A DNA stretch of 64,000 nucleotides from Cordilura impudica (GCA_963682025.1 OY821519.1:140721429-140785428); one strand, 5' to 3'. Shown: positions 10,620-23,393, counted from the first letter of the stretch. The notes: generated from the letters alone by a model not told the origin. A program made the numbers and translations.

Positions 10620-11579
10620 TTATTGGTTACATGATAATTTTTTAAGTCTTTTTTTACTCTCCATTTTAGGCACTTTGGCACGATTTTCTATAGTTACTGT
10701 CAGAACATCATCTCTATTCTTTTCTGTGACACGTCGGGAAACATTGGTTAACAACTGCACACATCGTTCAGTTCCCTGAATGTGCGATGGAATTTTTGGG
10801 TCAGGCAATGGTGGCTCATCAAATGCTATGTATTCAAACAAGTGTTCGTATGGTATGCTTGCAGTGAATGGAGGCTCTGATAATATGCTGTCATCATCAA
10901 AATCCACCAAATCAACATAATCTGTAGAATTGAAATTAATTGAATGTTTCTTATAAACTCTAAGCTTAGTTGGATCATGCAGTTGCTGTCGATAGTACAG
11001 AATTTTTTTAGGGCTCTTTCGCGCACAGCTTTCCTATCATCAAAAAGCATTGTTAACAAAATATTCTCAGGGTGTGGAAAAATGGATTATTTTGAATTAC
11101 ATTGTTTACAATTTCCTGAAAATTTTGTATTAAAAATTGAGTTGAGCGTATAAATTTATATAAACTTGAACTACCATATATAACTGAATTATAGTACTTA
11201 ACATTGAAGTACATTGGTACATAAACTTTGACTATGTAGGTTGCTAGAATTTTTAAGTTAGTTGACGGTAAACTTGTTCCAACGTATAGGCGCAAAATTC
11301 TATAGTATAAGGAATTTTTTGCACCAAAGTTTCCTCTGTTGTATGTGGTAATGCGATTTTAAAATCTGATTCGACGTTTATATTAGAAGGTCTATATGAA
11401 GGATCTAAGCTAAGTGCTGGCTCCGTAGATTGTTGATCAGCAATGCTTAGCACGCACTCGGGAATCGTATGTTTTCTAGCGGTATGTTGGTCAATAAGGA
11501 ACTCTTTTAGATGATCAGGAATCAATACACAGTAGCATTGTGTCGTTTTTACGCACTGGCATCTACCAATATAAAACAA
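10620..11579 (-). pseudogene. Decayed gene of an unnamed conserved insect protein family
   Basis: The minus strand contains consecutive coding pieces in shifting frames. One covers 11253-11579. Another starts MLTMLFDDRKAVRERALKK at 11059, shifts frame near 11000 and continues into a 10910-10620 piece with DSILSEPPF, DEPPLPDPKIPSHIQ and GTERCVQLLTNVSRRV. From memory the wording LLFDDR...RERA...I, DLVDFD and TERCV resembles a family of uncharacterised proteins found in many copies in arthropod genomes, so a mobile-element origin is likely. No function is claimed. At least one frameshift shows it is broken. Confidence 0.5.
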
Positions 11580-11749
11580 ATTGTTATATAGTATATATAT
11601 GTTATATAGTATATATATAATATAAACATAAACAAGAATTGAATATAGTTAACAATGACTTAAAGTCGTCTGTTATTGTAAACATATTTTTGTGTATATT
11701 TGTATATTATTAAATTAATTCAGATAAATTTATTATCAACTTTCTGTAC

Positions 11750-13760
11750 ATTAATGCACTATTTGCATGGTTATATAATCTTCTCCATCCATTTGGTGTT
11801 TCAGCTTTTAAATGTTTACTAACTCGTTTTGATTTAAAAAGGTTTTTCCTCAAAATCTTATTCTGAATATTCTGGGTGTGGGGCATTTTGCCATAAAGAA
11901 GACTAAAGTTTCATTTTCTCACATGTTACAAAGGCTGCATGTTTCATTTGCCGTATTATCGAAGGTATTTCCGATATCACATCTGGGTTTAAAAACTATT
12001 GTGATCAGTGATAACGTTGCTTTAGATATTTGAGCTATGCTTTAAATACTTGTAAAATCGAGATCTGCTGTTCAAAGGTTTTTCGTGTATTTGAGTAACG
12101 TTTTTCAGTTTTAGTTGCTGTAACAGCAACGACACCATTCTTCTGCTGTAATATCATTTTCGAAACGTATTACAAACTCATTTCCCATTTCATTCATTTG
12201 ATACGCCCTAAAAATGTTTCTTCTCAGTATGATTAAGGTTAATTTGTGGGGAAGGTTGTTTTGGTGATATTTTTAAATAGTTTTAAATACGTAGTTAATG
12301 TGAAGTTTCAGTGTATAAAAATAGCAAATTTCAGCATTTGTCTCCAAATTTAATATATATTTTGGTGTAAAATCCGGCAGTTTTAAAGTTCTTTCTAAAA
12401 AGTACCACTGCATGGCATCGACTTCATCAAAAAATAAGTATTTACATACCGATTGAACGTGTAGACATTTTACTTCTACATAGTGTTATATAATTTTTAT
12501 TAAAAAAAACTACTCCAAGTGGCAAAAATACTATTTTTTTTCTGAATTTGTTATTTTTGCAAGTTGTTTTTAAAAACCATTTGGGTTGTTAGGATTACAC
12601 CTAAATAGCTATGTATATTAATTTGCTTTTTTATAAATTGTTCTTTATATTTTAATTTTTCATCTGAGATTTCACCAAATTAAGTTCCATATTCCATTGG
12701 TCACAATATACCACCATATTTATGACCACAGCTGCATATAATAGTAAGCGTACATAAACACTATCAATAATTAAACCTCAACCTAAATTTTCATGCAGGT
12801 CATTCAAAGGCGACAGAAGACACCCTTACTTAACACCAGTATGTGTTTCGAATGATTCTGATAATTCGTAACCTATCCAATCAGCAGATTTTGTGTGACT
12901 ACATATATATCCGTATCAAATTAGCAACATTTGTAGAAATTCCTAGTACTTCCAGCTTGTATATTAGTTTTGAAATCTACAAAGAAGGCATATGGTTTTT
13001 CTTTTCATTGAAATTCCAATGAACTATAGATGCAAAATGAAATATGTTATTAACCGTGGTCTGAACCCAGCTTGGAATTCATTTAAAATATTGTGATTTT
13101 CAATCCACTTCATTAATCTCTAATGTATAGTTCCCATAAAGCACCTTAGCCACAGAATTCATAAATGAGATTCCTCTGTAGTTACAAACAAGGATTATTT
13201 ATATCTTCTTTTTTGTGTATTGGAAATACTATACTTTCCGTAAACTCTTCAACTCTGATTGTTTTAAAAATGATATTTAAAAATTTAACCAATTCATTAG
13301 AAATTATACTGATGCGTTTTTTAAACATTTCATAGGGAACTCTATCAACTCCTGGTGATTTATTAGGACTATTTAAGTATCATCTCTATGCCACATTGAA
13401 GTATGTGTATCATCATTTGTTATTTGTTGCTGATTTAAAAGACTTTGGAACTATTGCTTAAAAACTGCTGCTGCAAAGACAATAAGAGGTTCCTTTGCTA
13501 GCTCCCATGAATTTTTAGAATCATTTGTGTTATTGATTTTGTTGTTGAGCTGTATGTAAAATCTCTGTTTTTGGTTGTTACATTCCAAAACATAACGTTG
13601 TTTTCTTGATGATATTTCAATTTGTCCTGCATATTTTTCGTTTTTCCAAATATATTTAGGAGGTCAAACGCAATTATTCTTGCTTTCAAACATTTATAAT
13701 TAAACCACCTGTTTTTAAAGACGGGCTTTTTTGAATTATTCTCTCGTTTATTCAAAGTTT
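11750..13760 (-). pseudogene. Heavily decayed LINE ORF2 remnant (LINE-D type)
   Basis: On the minus strand the pieces appear in LINE order. At 13755-13498 is a pre-RT linker (KNRWFNYKCLKARIIAFDLL). Around 13370-12960 are RT finger and palm pieces (SPGVDRVPYEMFK, FPIHKK, KPYAFFVDFK). Around 12750-12640 is a thumb-like piece (WNMELNLVKSQ). At about 11960-11760 is a cysteine-rich C-terminal piece (ETCSLCN...) with EKT/CP-like spacing. Stops and frameshifts are frequent. The catalytic YADD box is not clearly preserved. Confidence 0.6.
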
Positions 13761-14033
13761 AAAAAATTTCTTTGTACGTTTTGTAAGCATAACGTAATAG
13801 TTGTGAACCAGATTGGTATTATAAAGCTGATTTTCGATTTAGTTATAAATTTAAAATTTATTTTCTTTAAACAAATTTAAAGCTTTTAATACATCACATA
13901 TATAATGATAGGTTTTAAAATTTAATTATTTAAAATTGGTTTTCTGTGCTTGGAATAAATATCCTAATATTTCAATAAACTATAGTAATAAAAAACTGTG
14001 AGTCCGTTCACAGGGGAGATGTGTAAACATCTA

Positions 14034-14148
14034 CGCCCGTATTCATAATCAAATTCTATCAGTGGGCTAACTTTTTTTCATACAAATTTTGAAATTTTCG
14101 TATGAAAAAAGTTAGCCAACTGCTAGATTTTGATTATGAATACGGGCG
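14034..14148. mobile_element. Short palindromic MITE
   Basis: Arms of about 50 bases (gcccgtattcataatcaaat and its complement) around a tiny centre form an almost perfect hairpin. It lies within a larger inverted pair: gatgtgtaaacatcta occurs at about 14020-14034 and, inverted, at about 14458-14475, so it may sit inside another decayed inverted-repeat element. Confidence 0.7.
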
Positions 14149-14659
14149 CTAGTAATTAAAGATTTTGTTAAGTTGGAAGTACTTGTGCTTTCAGTATATT
14201 TTTTTGAATTTAGAGTTGTTATACATTTAGCCTAGTTTAATTGGCTGTTATACTTCTATATTTTTATATTTGTGATTGTGTTATACTTTTTGGTTGTTGA
14301 ATTAGTTTATATTGTGAAATTTTTAACGTTGTTATATTTGAGGGTTGTTGAATTCGCTGCAATAATCTTTACACCAATACACTCATACCTCAAAACATTT
14401 TTGTCTTTCTCTGTTTTTGTGATTGTATTGTGAAATAGATTTTTACCCGCCTGAGCGCATAGATGTTTACACATCAATAGTTACAATTAAGAATATTTAG
14501 AACTTCATTTATATTCAAGATATTTTTCTAAAGTATTTTACGCGGAAATCATTGAAGATAGGACAAATTCCTATAAAATGAGGAGTATTTTTCCATTCAT
14601 CCATATTACAAATTGTACATAAACCAACAGATCAACGTCTGAAAGATCTGTGATTAATA

Positions 14660-15650
14660 TCTAGTAGCAGTGTTTGCAGGTACAAAATTAATTTTTGCAC
14701 ATATATCTCCCCCACTCTTCAGTCCAAAAAGTATTCCAAAAAATTATTCCAAAAATAATCTTCTCAGCTAATAATCGTGATAATTTATACACAATTAAGT
14801 GTAAAACTCTATTACTATATGAAAAATGTAGCTTTAAATTATCCATATATAAAGAGGTAAGACCAGTTTCTAAATAAATAATGTAGTTTGGCGTGTTATA
14901 CGGTATATATGTATAAAAATTTCTTAATAAAAAATTTAAATATATCCACTTCATCATAATTCTTATATCACCAGATATTATTAATGACCGCGAAGCAGCT
15001 ATGAAGATTTTAAGCTTATTTTTATTAGAAATCTTAAGATGATTTATATATTTTGACCATGTCAATTCGATTGCCAGTTTAGATGTTGTTAACTTGTATT
15101 CCAGATGTTTAGTAAATGATAAGTTGAAATTAAGATCCATTTCTAAGTATTTGTAGTTGTTGACAACTTGTATATTCTCTTCTCTAAAGTTCCACTTCAA
15201 GTACTTAGATGTTCTTGTACCACTACGGCAAACAACTATCTTTGATTTTCCAATATTAACCTGAAGATGCCACGTAACGTAATACCCATAGAGAGAATCA
15301 ATCATATTTTGAAGTACAATTGGAGAATCAGCCAAAATGAAGATGTCATCAGCATAAAGACGAATTTTTAGAAGAATATCTGCAACGTTTACACCACCAG
15401 GAACGTAATCAGCTAGGACATGTACATGCAATGCAAACAAAATTGGGCTTAATAAGCACCCCTAAACCTAAGCACCCCTGTTTTACGCCAACATTTATCT
15501 TGAAAGGTTCAGAAAAAGTATTTCCATGCAGTACTTGACTAGTAGTATTTTCATATGTAAGCTGTAGAATACGGAATCATGTCAAAGGCAAGGAAAAAGT
15601 CCACAAGATTGAAAACGTTATCAACTGTTGAGTAAATTTTCGTTTAATAT
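14660..15650 (-). pseudogene. Reverse transcriptase fragment of a LINE (LINE-D)
   Basis: The longest frame (15440-14688) contains RLYADDIFILAD, the catalytic motif C, followed by WHLQVNIGKSKIVV and YKYLEMDLNF, the usual RT thumb order. Upstream on the same strand a FFLAFD piece (about 15590) recalls motif A in another frame. The 5' part of the element is missing. It is a different copy from the remnant at 11750-13760, because the order of the domains along the strand is reversed. Confidence 0.75.
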
Positions 15651-15837
15651 TAAATATTTAAAGGGTGTGAAGAAATAAATAGCTTTTAATATTAACATCA
15701 GCAAACGAAATTTTTTATTAAAGTAAAAAACATATCGAAATAGTTTAATAATTTAATTTAGACTATAAACAAAAAATAAATTTGTTTTATTATTTTTAAA
15801 TTTCATATAAAAATAACAGTATGTAATGTTCCAGCGA

Positions 15838-15991
15838 CCAAAACAGTTATTTCTAGCCGACCTGCTGATGGTTGTCATATATCAGATGAAAGCCCCAGGA
15901 GTAGATTCTAATGATATGCCGCCTATATTCAATTGTTTCGCAGGAAAAAAGGATCATGTGGCCAAAACGGTTATTTCTAGCCAACATGCTG
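15838..15991 (+). repeat. Imperfect direct duplication of about 33 bases
   Basis: The stretch ccaaaacagttatttctagcc and its following bases (15838-15870) recurs at 15959-15991 with few changes. The flanking translation is broken by stops. It may be part of a decayed element; function unknown. Confidence 0.5.
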
Positions 15992-16199
15992 AGGGACTGT
16001 AAGAGCAAATTCAATAGTCTATAACTGAATTACCGGCACCGCCGCAAAAACTGTATTCGCCATTAGTATCATCAAACGTTCTGCCATTTAGAATTATCCC
16101 ACCTAAGTTATAAATTAAAGGCATGGGCTGTTTTCTTTTTAATTACATGTTTTGTCCATCTATCATCTTGTTTAATTAATGGTTAGTAAGTCTTGCAGT

Positions 16200-16992
16200 A
16201 AAATTGTTTTTTAATTATATGTAAAAATATGACTGCAATAAAATATCAAACAAAATAATCTTAGATAATTGGGACAACAGGCAATATTATGCTCAATATT
16301 ATAAATAAGTCTCTTAGAAATGGAGTTTTCCCTAAAAACTTGAATGAATTGATGGTTGCACCTAAAAAGTAAAAAGAAAACTATCAAATGTGAAGAATAC
16401 CGTCCAATTAACACATTAAAAACATATGTGTAAAAATTATTGAAAATATAGTTAAAAATCAATTGGAGTATTATATGGAACAACACAAGTTACTGTCAAA
16501 GTATCAATCTGGTTTTACAAAGAGATATTCATGTGAATAAGCGGTCAACTATGTTATTAATTGATGGAAATCAAGAGGTTAAATAATAAAGTATTGGCTA
16601 TTTTTCTAGAGAGCGTTCCAAAATAATTGACAGAAATTTCCTGCTGCAGAAACTGCATAAGTATGGTATTCAAGACAAGGAATTATAATGGTTTAAATCA
16701 TACTTAACTAACCACAGATAAATTACAAAAGTTAATAATGTTGAATCATATGCAATGCTCTTTTATTTATTATATAATTTAAAGATATGAAACAAAATTT
16801 AAACAAATGCGAAATTGTTCTATACGCAGACGATACTCTGATTTTTACCGAAGCAGCAACTGAAGAAATATACATATCATAAAAATTTAACAATATTAAT
16901 GGATAAAAATTAATAAACTGAAATTAAACGAAAGCAAAACGAAATGAATGGAAATAAACATAACATTTAAAATAAATCTATAATATTAATAG
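16200..16992 (+). pseudogene. LINE-E remnant, part 1: RT fingers and palm
   Basis: Plus-strand RT pieces occur in order: NKSLRNGVFPKNL, KIIENIVKNQLEYY, LLSKYQSGF, FKSYLTNHR and VLYADDTLIFTEA (motif C, about 16815-16855). These are interrupted by stops and frameshifts. The frame running through the final tctataatattaatag (about 16977-16992) continues directly into 37929 once one copy of the 10-mer is removed. This links the fragment to part 2. Confidence 0.75.
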
Positions 16993-18454
16993 GCTGGGCG
17001 ATTTCTTGTGACCGATATTTTGTTCTACCGTTTTATCCCGATTTTGACCAAACGTATATTATTTGAAAGGTATTTCTTTTTAGCCGTTTTGCAGATTTAC
17101 AGATTTTTAAATTTGTTCCTTTATTTTGAGTAAATTGCATTTAAAGTTGCTACTAACACATACATAAAATTATACATCTGCTATGTGTGTTTTATTAAAT
17201 TTGTTAAAGGTGCTATTACATGATGTGTTTTTTACATATGTACTGTCAAATTTTCCCACAACAAAAGTTGTACACATCGTGTGATACATATGAAACATTG
17301 TTTATGTACAATACATGAGGAAAGTCACATGTACATTTTTCAATTAGAACAGGTTCTACTTTTGCATGACAAACATATGAAAATACAACACTGCTTGTGG
17401 CGAAAAAAAAACAGAGTAAATTTTAAAGATTAATATTGAAAGAAAAATCAATTGTTTAGTATTATTTAACAATTAAAAAATATATAACTTTTTTTTTAAC
17501 ATTAAATTTTTTTAAATTCACAAATTAAATCAGCTGTTGTTTACACGTGTGATAGCAAAAATTATGAATCGTATGTAAAAGACAATTCTGACAGACATGA
17601 GGAATTTCATATGGATAAAAAAAGTGACAGTACATATGTAAACAAGTAAGAGTGTTAAATTCGGCTATGCCGAATCTTTGATACCCTCCACCTGGGTTTT
17701 ACGTTTACATTAATATCTGGACTTCTTGCACTATTTGTAACAAATGTATATAAAATATTTGAATATGTAAACACTTTGATAAACCTATTACTGAATTATT
17801 ACAACAAATGCTCTGAATTTTCAGCATTTTATAGAGGTGTCTACATATTTTAGGTCATAAATTGGCACAATGACTCCCGATTTATCCTATTTTAAATACT
17901 AACCTGTTCCAGATAATTACAAACAATATTAAGTTTAACCAGGTAAATGGTTTATTTTGTAATTTTCTTTTTAATTTAAATTTTTTAATATAAAGGTGCA
18001 TTTTATTTTTTACAATCCTTTTCAATTTTCCAGACCTATTAGTATAGGGCACATTTGTGAGTCCGCATAGATCAACTTTCAACTCTTACTTCTTTTTATT
18101 GTATTAAATCTATTTTTGTGTCTTTAAATTAATTAAGATAATTAAGATGCAAATATTTAACAAACTGTTTTTTTTTTAGTTAATATCTGAACATTTTACT
18201 GATACAAGGCAAAACTAAAACTGCCAAAAATTTCAGTCAAAACTATTTTGAATGTATTTGTTAAATATGGCATAATTTTTTTCAATTTTAAATTTTAAAG
18301 TCTTTTTAAGTCTGGTAATAACTCTATAATATGAAGGAAGTAAATATGTGGATTCTTTAATAACAATGACAAGTATAAAACACTTTTTAGTGCATAACAT
18401 TAAAATATTATAAATTTGAACATAATTAATTTTAGAAACATAATTAATTTTAGA

Positions 18455-18700
18455 AAAATGTCCGATTCGTTTTTCGATGATGCTGAAAACACATCAAAGA
18501 AATACAGAACATAAAGATTTTGCTTCAGTTAGTTGAGAGACGAGAAGCTAATGGATGGCTGGAGCAGGTCAAAGATGACGACTATAAATGCAAATGCAAG
18601 GCTTTTGAAAATATATTAAAATGCGATAAATCAGATCTAAGTATATATGCTTACAACCACTGTTATAAAAAATCTTTTAAAACCATAATTTGAAATTGTA
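18455..18700 (+). pseudogene. hAT-type BED-finger fragment in composite copy A
   Basis: A plus-strand segment encodes ERREANGWLEQVK followed by CKCKAF and a later H...H pair. The spacing resembles the BED zinc finger at the start of hAT transposases. It is preceded by an MSDSFFDDAENTSKKY start in another frame. The equivalent segment in copy B is 49022-49278. Confidence 0.5.
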
Positions 18701-19064
18701 AAGATGCTAAATTCCAAAAAAAGATGCTTAAACGTACTGGATGCTAAATTTTTTTTTCAAATTTCATTACCTTTATACTGAAAAATTATATACTTATTAA
18801 TAAATTCTTTGGTTTTTAAATCGAAAAATTAATACAAAACATATGTTTCGATTTATATTTTTTAAATTTTAATTAAAATTATTTTGGATTTCATCTGAAA
18901 TTTTTATTAACATCAAATTGAGTTTATTTTAAATATTTTTAATTTTAGAGGGATTTTTTTTTATTTAAAATATAACAGAAATTACATTAATTTTAGAGGG
19001 ATTTTTTTTTATTTAAAATATAACAGAAATTACATTATCAAAAGATACGATTATATTAGAATAA

Positions 19065-19570
19065 TTGGTTTATGGAATCTAACATTTCTGTGATGTCTTC
19101 ATCTTCAAGTTCTTCTTGGCTCTGATATTTTTCTGACGATCGACTCTTATCAACGACATCGCTCGGTATATTGTAGGTGTAACAGCACCGATTTTTCAAT
19201 TTCAATCCTTTTATACGTATTACAGAACATAACAACTCGGATTTTATTCTGTTCGAAGTTTGCTTTTCACTAAAGCCATTAAACTAAACAAACGTTCAAC
19301 TTCGGCTTTTGAGAAAGACAAAACTAATATAGACAATACAAATATTGATAACTCCTAAAATGGATTTTCGCCAATAGAATTTTTCAATCCATAAAGAGGT
19401 TGTATTCAGTGTTGTATCCCAGTTTTGTTCTGTGATATAACTCCATTGGATTTGAATTTTTTCTGTTTCAGATGATATAAATTTAAACTCTTCTAATATA
19501 TTGGTTATCTGTTCTTTTACCCGATTTAATGTGTTTTGTATTGAAAATTTTGCATTTTTTTAATACAATA
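19065..19570 (-). pseudogene. hAT transposase C-terminal fragment in composite copy A
   Basis: The minus strand reads FSKAEVERLF (the hAT dimerisation-domain motif region) and a conserved Cys/Tyr/Pro tail, with frameshifts. An acidic EEFKFISSETEKIQIQW segment lies upstream. It is opposite in direction to the BED fragment, so the parent transposon was rearranged. The counterpart in copy B is 49574-50080. Confidence 0.55.
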
Positions 19571-19682
19571 ATATTTTTTGGCAATCGACTTTCTAATTCA
19601 TTAAAAACTGTTGTTGGTGTTTACATTCTTCTATTTCAAAATGTTTTGTTATATTTGTTGAAAGAAACGAGCAGAGTGGTAA

Positions 19683-20175
19683 AGGTGCTATTACATGATG
19701 TGTTTTTTACACATGTACTGTCAAATTTTCCCACAACAAAAGTTGTACACATCGTGTGATACATATAAAACATTGTTTATGTACAATACATGAGAAAAGT
19801 CACATGTACATTTTTCAATTAGAACAGGTTCTATTTTTGCATGACAAACAAGTGAAAATACAACACTGCTTGTGGCGAAAGAAAAACAGAGTACATTTTA
19901 AAGATTAATATTGAAAGAAAAATAAATTGTTTAGTATTAATTAACAATTAAAAAATACATAACCTTTTTTTTAACAAAAAATTTTTGTAAATTCACAAAT
20001 TAAATCAGCTGTTGTTTACATTTAGAGGTTATGTCATACGGAAATACATACGCACGTGTGATAGCAAAAATTATGAATCGTATGTAAAAATACAATTTTG
20101 ACAGACATGAAGAATTTCATGTGGATAAAAAAAGTGACAGTACATATGTAAAAAACATTTCGTGTAATAGCACCT
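19683..20175. mobile_element. PIF-type MITE (family M1), intact 493-bp copy
   Basis: TIRs aggtgctattaca...tgtaatagcacct are flanked by TAA (19680-19682 and 20176-20178). In composite copy B the same site reads gtggtaaaagg with a single TAA, so this is a directly observed filled/empty site pair. No coding capacity; it presumably depends on a Harbinger transposase in trans. Confidence 0.92.
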
Positions 20176-20479
20176 TAAAAGGAGTAGTACACAAAATTAC
20201 TGTACTACACTTTGAGAAATAAAAACATATCAATACCATTAAAATTATATATTCAAAAATAATGAAAAAAAAAATATCAAAAAAAAGATGCTAAAAGCAA
20301 CTTTTTATTAATAAAAGATTCTAAGTTAGCATCTAGCATCTTTTGATAAATTTTGGATGCTAAACGACAAAAAAAGTTGCTAAATCTAGCAACTAAAAAG
20401 CTAAAACGGCAACACTGAAAACCAAGAACAAATATTCTGTTTGAGTTGTAACATCTCATTTGCAAGCCATTTTAATTAA

Positions 20480-20979
20480 GCTGCGTTCACACTTGTGTTT
20501 TGCTTGTGTTTTTCTTATTGTTTTAGCACGTGCAATTTGTACACATAGTGTGAACCCTTTCAAAAATTGTTTATGTACAACACATTTGGCAAGACATATG
20601 TAAATTTTTCAATTAGAGCAGGTTCTATTTTGGCATGACAACCATATGAAAATACAATACTGCTTGTGGCGAAAGAAAAACAGAGTAAATTATAAAGATA
20701 AATATTGAAAGAAAAATAAATTGTTTAATATTAATTAACAATTAAAAAATGTATAAAATATATTACTTTATTTTTAACAATAACCTTTTGTAAATTCACA
20801 AATTAAATCAGCTGTTGTTTACATTTAGAGGTTATGTCATACGGAAATACATATGTACGTTTGATCGCAAAAATGATGAATTGTATGTAAAACGCCAATT
20901 TTGACACACACGCCGAATTACGTATGGATCGTAAAACTGAATTTACATATGGAAAATACACATAGTGTAAACACACCTT
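20480..20979. mobile_element. MITE family M2, copy in composite element A
   Basis: Ends gctgcgttcacac and gtaaacacacctt are near-inverted, with TAA/TTAA at the borders. The interior shares long stretches with family M1 (for example tgcttgtggcgaaagaaaaac and aaatcagctgttgtttac), so M1 and M2 are sister families. The same insertion is present in copy B (50460-50958) and therefore predates duplication of the composite. Confidence 0.75.
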
Positions 20980-21056
20980 TAATTGTATAAATTTTAAATG
21001 CACATCTAACCATATCAAAAAGATGAATTATAGAGAATTGCAAAAATATTTTTTTT

Positions 21057-21116
21057 ATAATAATATAATATAATATAATATAATATAATATAATATAATA
21101 TAATATAATATAATAT
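21057..21116. repeat. (taata)n microsatellite
   Basis: About twelve taata units occur in composite copy A. Copy B has only a short remnant at the same place (near 51040), so the array expanded after the copies separated. Confidence 0.9.
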
Positions 21117-23181
21117 GTTTTTTATATTATTCTTATGTAATTCTCATGATATTTTTATCTTATTTTTTATATTTTTTTTCTTTGTTTTTATGTTATTTTT
21201 ACATAATTGAAATTGAAAATGTAGAAATAAATTTTAAAAAAAGTAGTGTAGGGAAAAAAGGGAATTTTTTTCATAAGCGTAGAGATTTCTGAAAAAATCT
21301 CCTGGCATCACTAGTACCTATTAAAAAACAATGTAAAAATTCACAAGACAACGCGACGTAGACTTGCTTTGTTTAAAAGCTTCCATAAGACTGAATGAAA
21401 TTGTTGCTTACTTTACTCTTTGGTGAGTATTTTCATTTTTGTTCGGCTGCATACATATAAGAAGCCAATTAGAGTTCGGTTTACTCGTGCTGCTATGCAT
21501 ATGTTTGTGTGTTAACAAAAATATACGATATCCCAGTCATCATTTCGAAGATTGTTTTAACTAAAATTACCTTACTGTCTTCTTCGAGCACTTTTGATGA
21601 TTAAAAACTGATTAATCACATGTGCTATTAGAAAAAGACTAGAAAACGATTTTAGCTTTCTCTTAAAAAGTGATTTGTAGAAAAATTACATTAAATAAGA
21701 CTCAAAAAATGAGTCGAAACTGATTAGAAAAGCGGATAAAAAGGACTCTCAAGAAGATTCGTGGGTAAGGTAATATTTAATCCCAACAAAAGAATATTTT
21801 GTGATCAGCAAAAGGGCGCATTTACGACTGTTTTAATAGCACATATGAGTCAAAAAGACTCCACATGATCATTTATTGCATAAAATGCTTACTGGGATTT
21901 TATTCACTATCTGTAGAAACAGGTTTTTTTTAAGTAAAATCAATCTGCACACAATTTCAATTCTATTTCGTTCACAATTATATGATCACTTTGTTTACTA
22001 GCTACCAGTAAAATAAGAAAATAGTATTATAATACAGCGTAATGATGAATTGTACTTCTCAATTAGTTTATTTTTAATGTGCCATAAGAAGTTCGGTTTG
22101 TGCTAAGAAAAGCATGAATATATGTTTCCCAGGGCGAAGCTCCATCATTGCACTATGATTGAGTTGAGCTCCGCGACTATTCATAATGTGAATAGCTCGT
22201 GTAAAAAATTTTTGGTAGTTGGGAATGGCGTTTGTGTTAAGAAAAGCATAAATGCATGTTTCCCAGGGCAAGGCTCGATCATTGCACATTGATTGAGCTG
22301 AGCTCCGCGGTTATTCTTAATGTGGATAACTGTTGAAACAAAATTTTCGGAATGGCGTTTGCCTCCGTCCCCGACATTAAATAACAAATTTTCAAAATTT
22401 ATTGTAATTAACATCTGACAAAAAATAGTATTTTTCTAAACACCAATTTTTTTACAGGGTAAATAAATATTTTATGGTTTACCTACCTACTACTTTTGAA
22501 TGCAAGTATGCAGGATTTATACATGTACTAAAAATACAACTCTTAAAACCATACTATTTTTTCAAATTTCAGAATTTTGTGCGCTTATTATGGATATACA
22601 GAATATATGAATATTATTTATAGTATTTTGATATTGGCAACAATAGTATGTATCAATTTGTAACATTTTGTGATGTTATAAAAATCGCAGAATATTGATA
22701 TTGATTTTATATAGTTTCTTTTATTAATTAATTAACTTAAATATTACACCAAAAAATATTGATATTGATGAATTTTTATATTATTAACACAACGACCACA
22801 AAAACAACATGCACAGCTATGACAAAATACAAAATTTAAGAAAACAATATAGGAAAACGTCATATTTTTTTTACCTTTTCAGTGATTTCTCGGCACCTAT
22901 GAAACCTATTTTCATGATTTAAAAACAGGAACCTTCTCAAGATGTTAGTGAATCATTATCACTAAAAACAAGCGCCCTATCTGCCCTATTGAGGGCGTTA
23001 TCACAAGAACACATATTCAAATCATATTTTCTCATGACTTTTTAATTCTTCGCTCAATTCTCGGGACCAGATTAACCGATTTGGACGATTTTAAATAGCA
23101 AACTTCTCAGGATGTTAGTGAATCATTTTTTATACCAAGGAGCACCCTAGCTATCCGATTGAAGCCGTCATCGTGATTTCC

Positions 23182-23233
23182 ACAGACGGACAGACGGACA
23201 GACGGACAGCCGGACAGACGGACAGACGGACAT
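23182..23233. repeat. (gacggaca)n short tandem repeat
   Basis: Six to seven gacggaca-type units precede the right end of composite copy A. The same run is at 53170-53217 in copy B. Comparable gtccgtcc runs occur in the related elements near 9.6 kb and 62.5 kb. Confidence 0.85.
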
Positions 23234-23393
23234 CGCTATATCAACTTCGCTTGTTATAAGGATCACAAATATATATATTTTATGGGGTCCAGAATTTTTT
23301 TTCTAATTATTACAAACGGAATGACAAACTTATATATACCCTCTGCACACTGGAGTGGAGGGTATAAAAACATTTCGTGTAATAGCACCTTAA

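Larger units (their letters stand above)
17641..23370. mobile_element. Composite terminal-hairpin element, copy A
   Basis: It starts aacaagtaagagtgtt followed by a small hairpin (ttcggctatgccgaa) and gataccctccacc. It ends with a hairpin-forming segment ccctctgcac...gtggaggg followed by tataaaaa. The same ends and interior occur at 48215-53355 (copy B), nearly identical by eye. Internal parts are hAT transposase fragments, an M2 MITE, an AT microsatellite and a (gacggaca) run. Copy A additionally has an M1 MITE at 19683-20175, absent from B. Classification is open; no transposase of its own was found. Confidence 0.75.
17208..23390. mobile_element. PIF-type MITE (family M1), interrupted copy
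   Basis: The left piece is 17208-17640 and the right piece about 23371-23390. TIRs begin aggtgctattaca, with TAA at 17205-17207 and 23391-23393. The copy is split at its right subterminal region by the composite element of 17641-23370. The intact copy at 19683-20175 shows the uninterrupted sequence. Confidence 0.85.

Noticed and set aside
21057..21116. Regular short repeat considered as a CRISPR-like array
   Set aside because: It is a plain (taata) microsatellite with no spacers, in a eukaryotic transposon.
23182..23233. gacggaca repeat considered as a regulatory array
   Set aside because: It is a simple tandem repeat present in several transposon copies; no regulatory meaning is visible.
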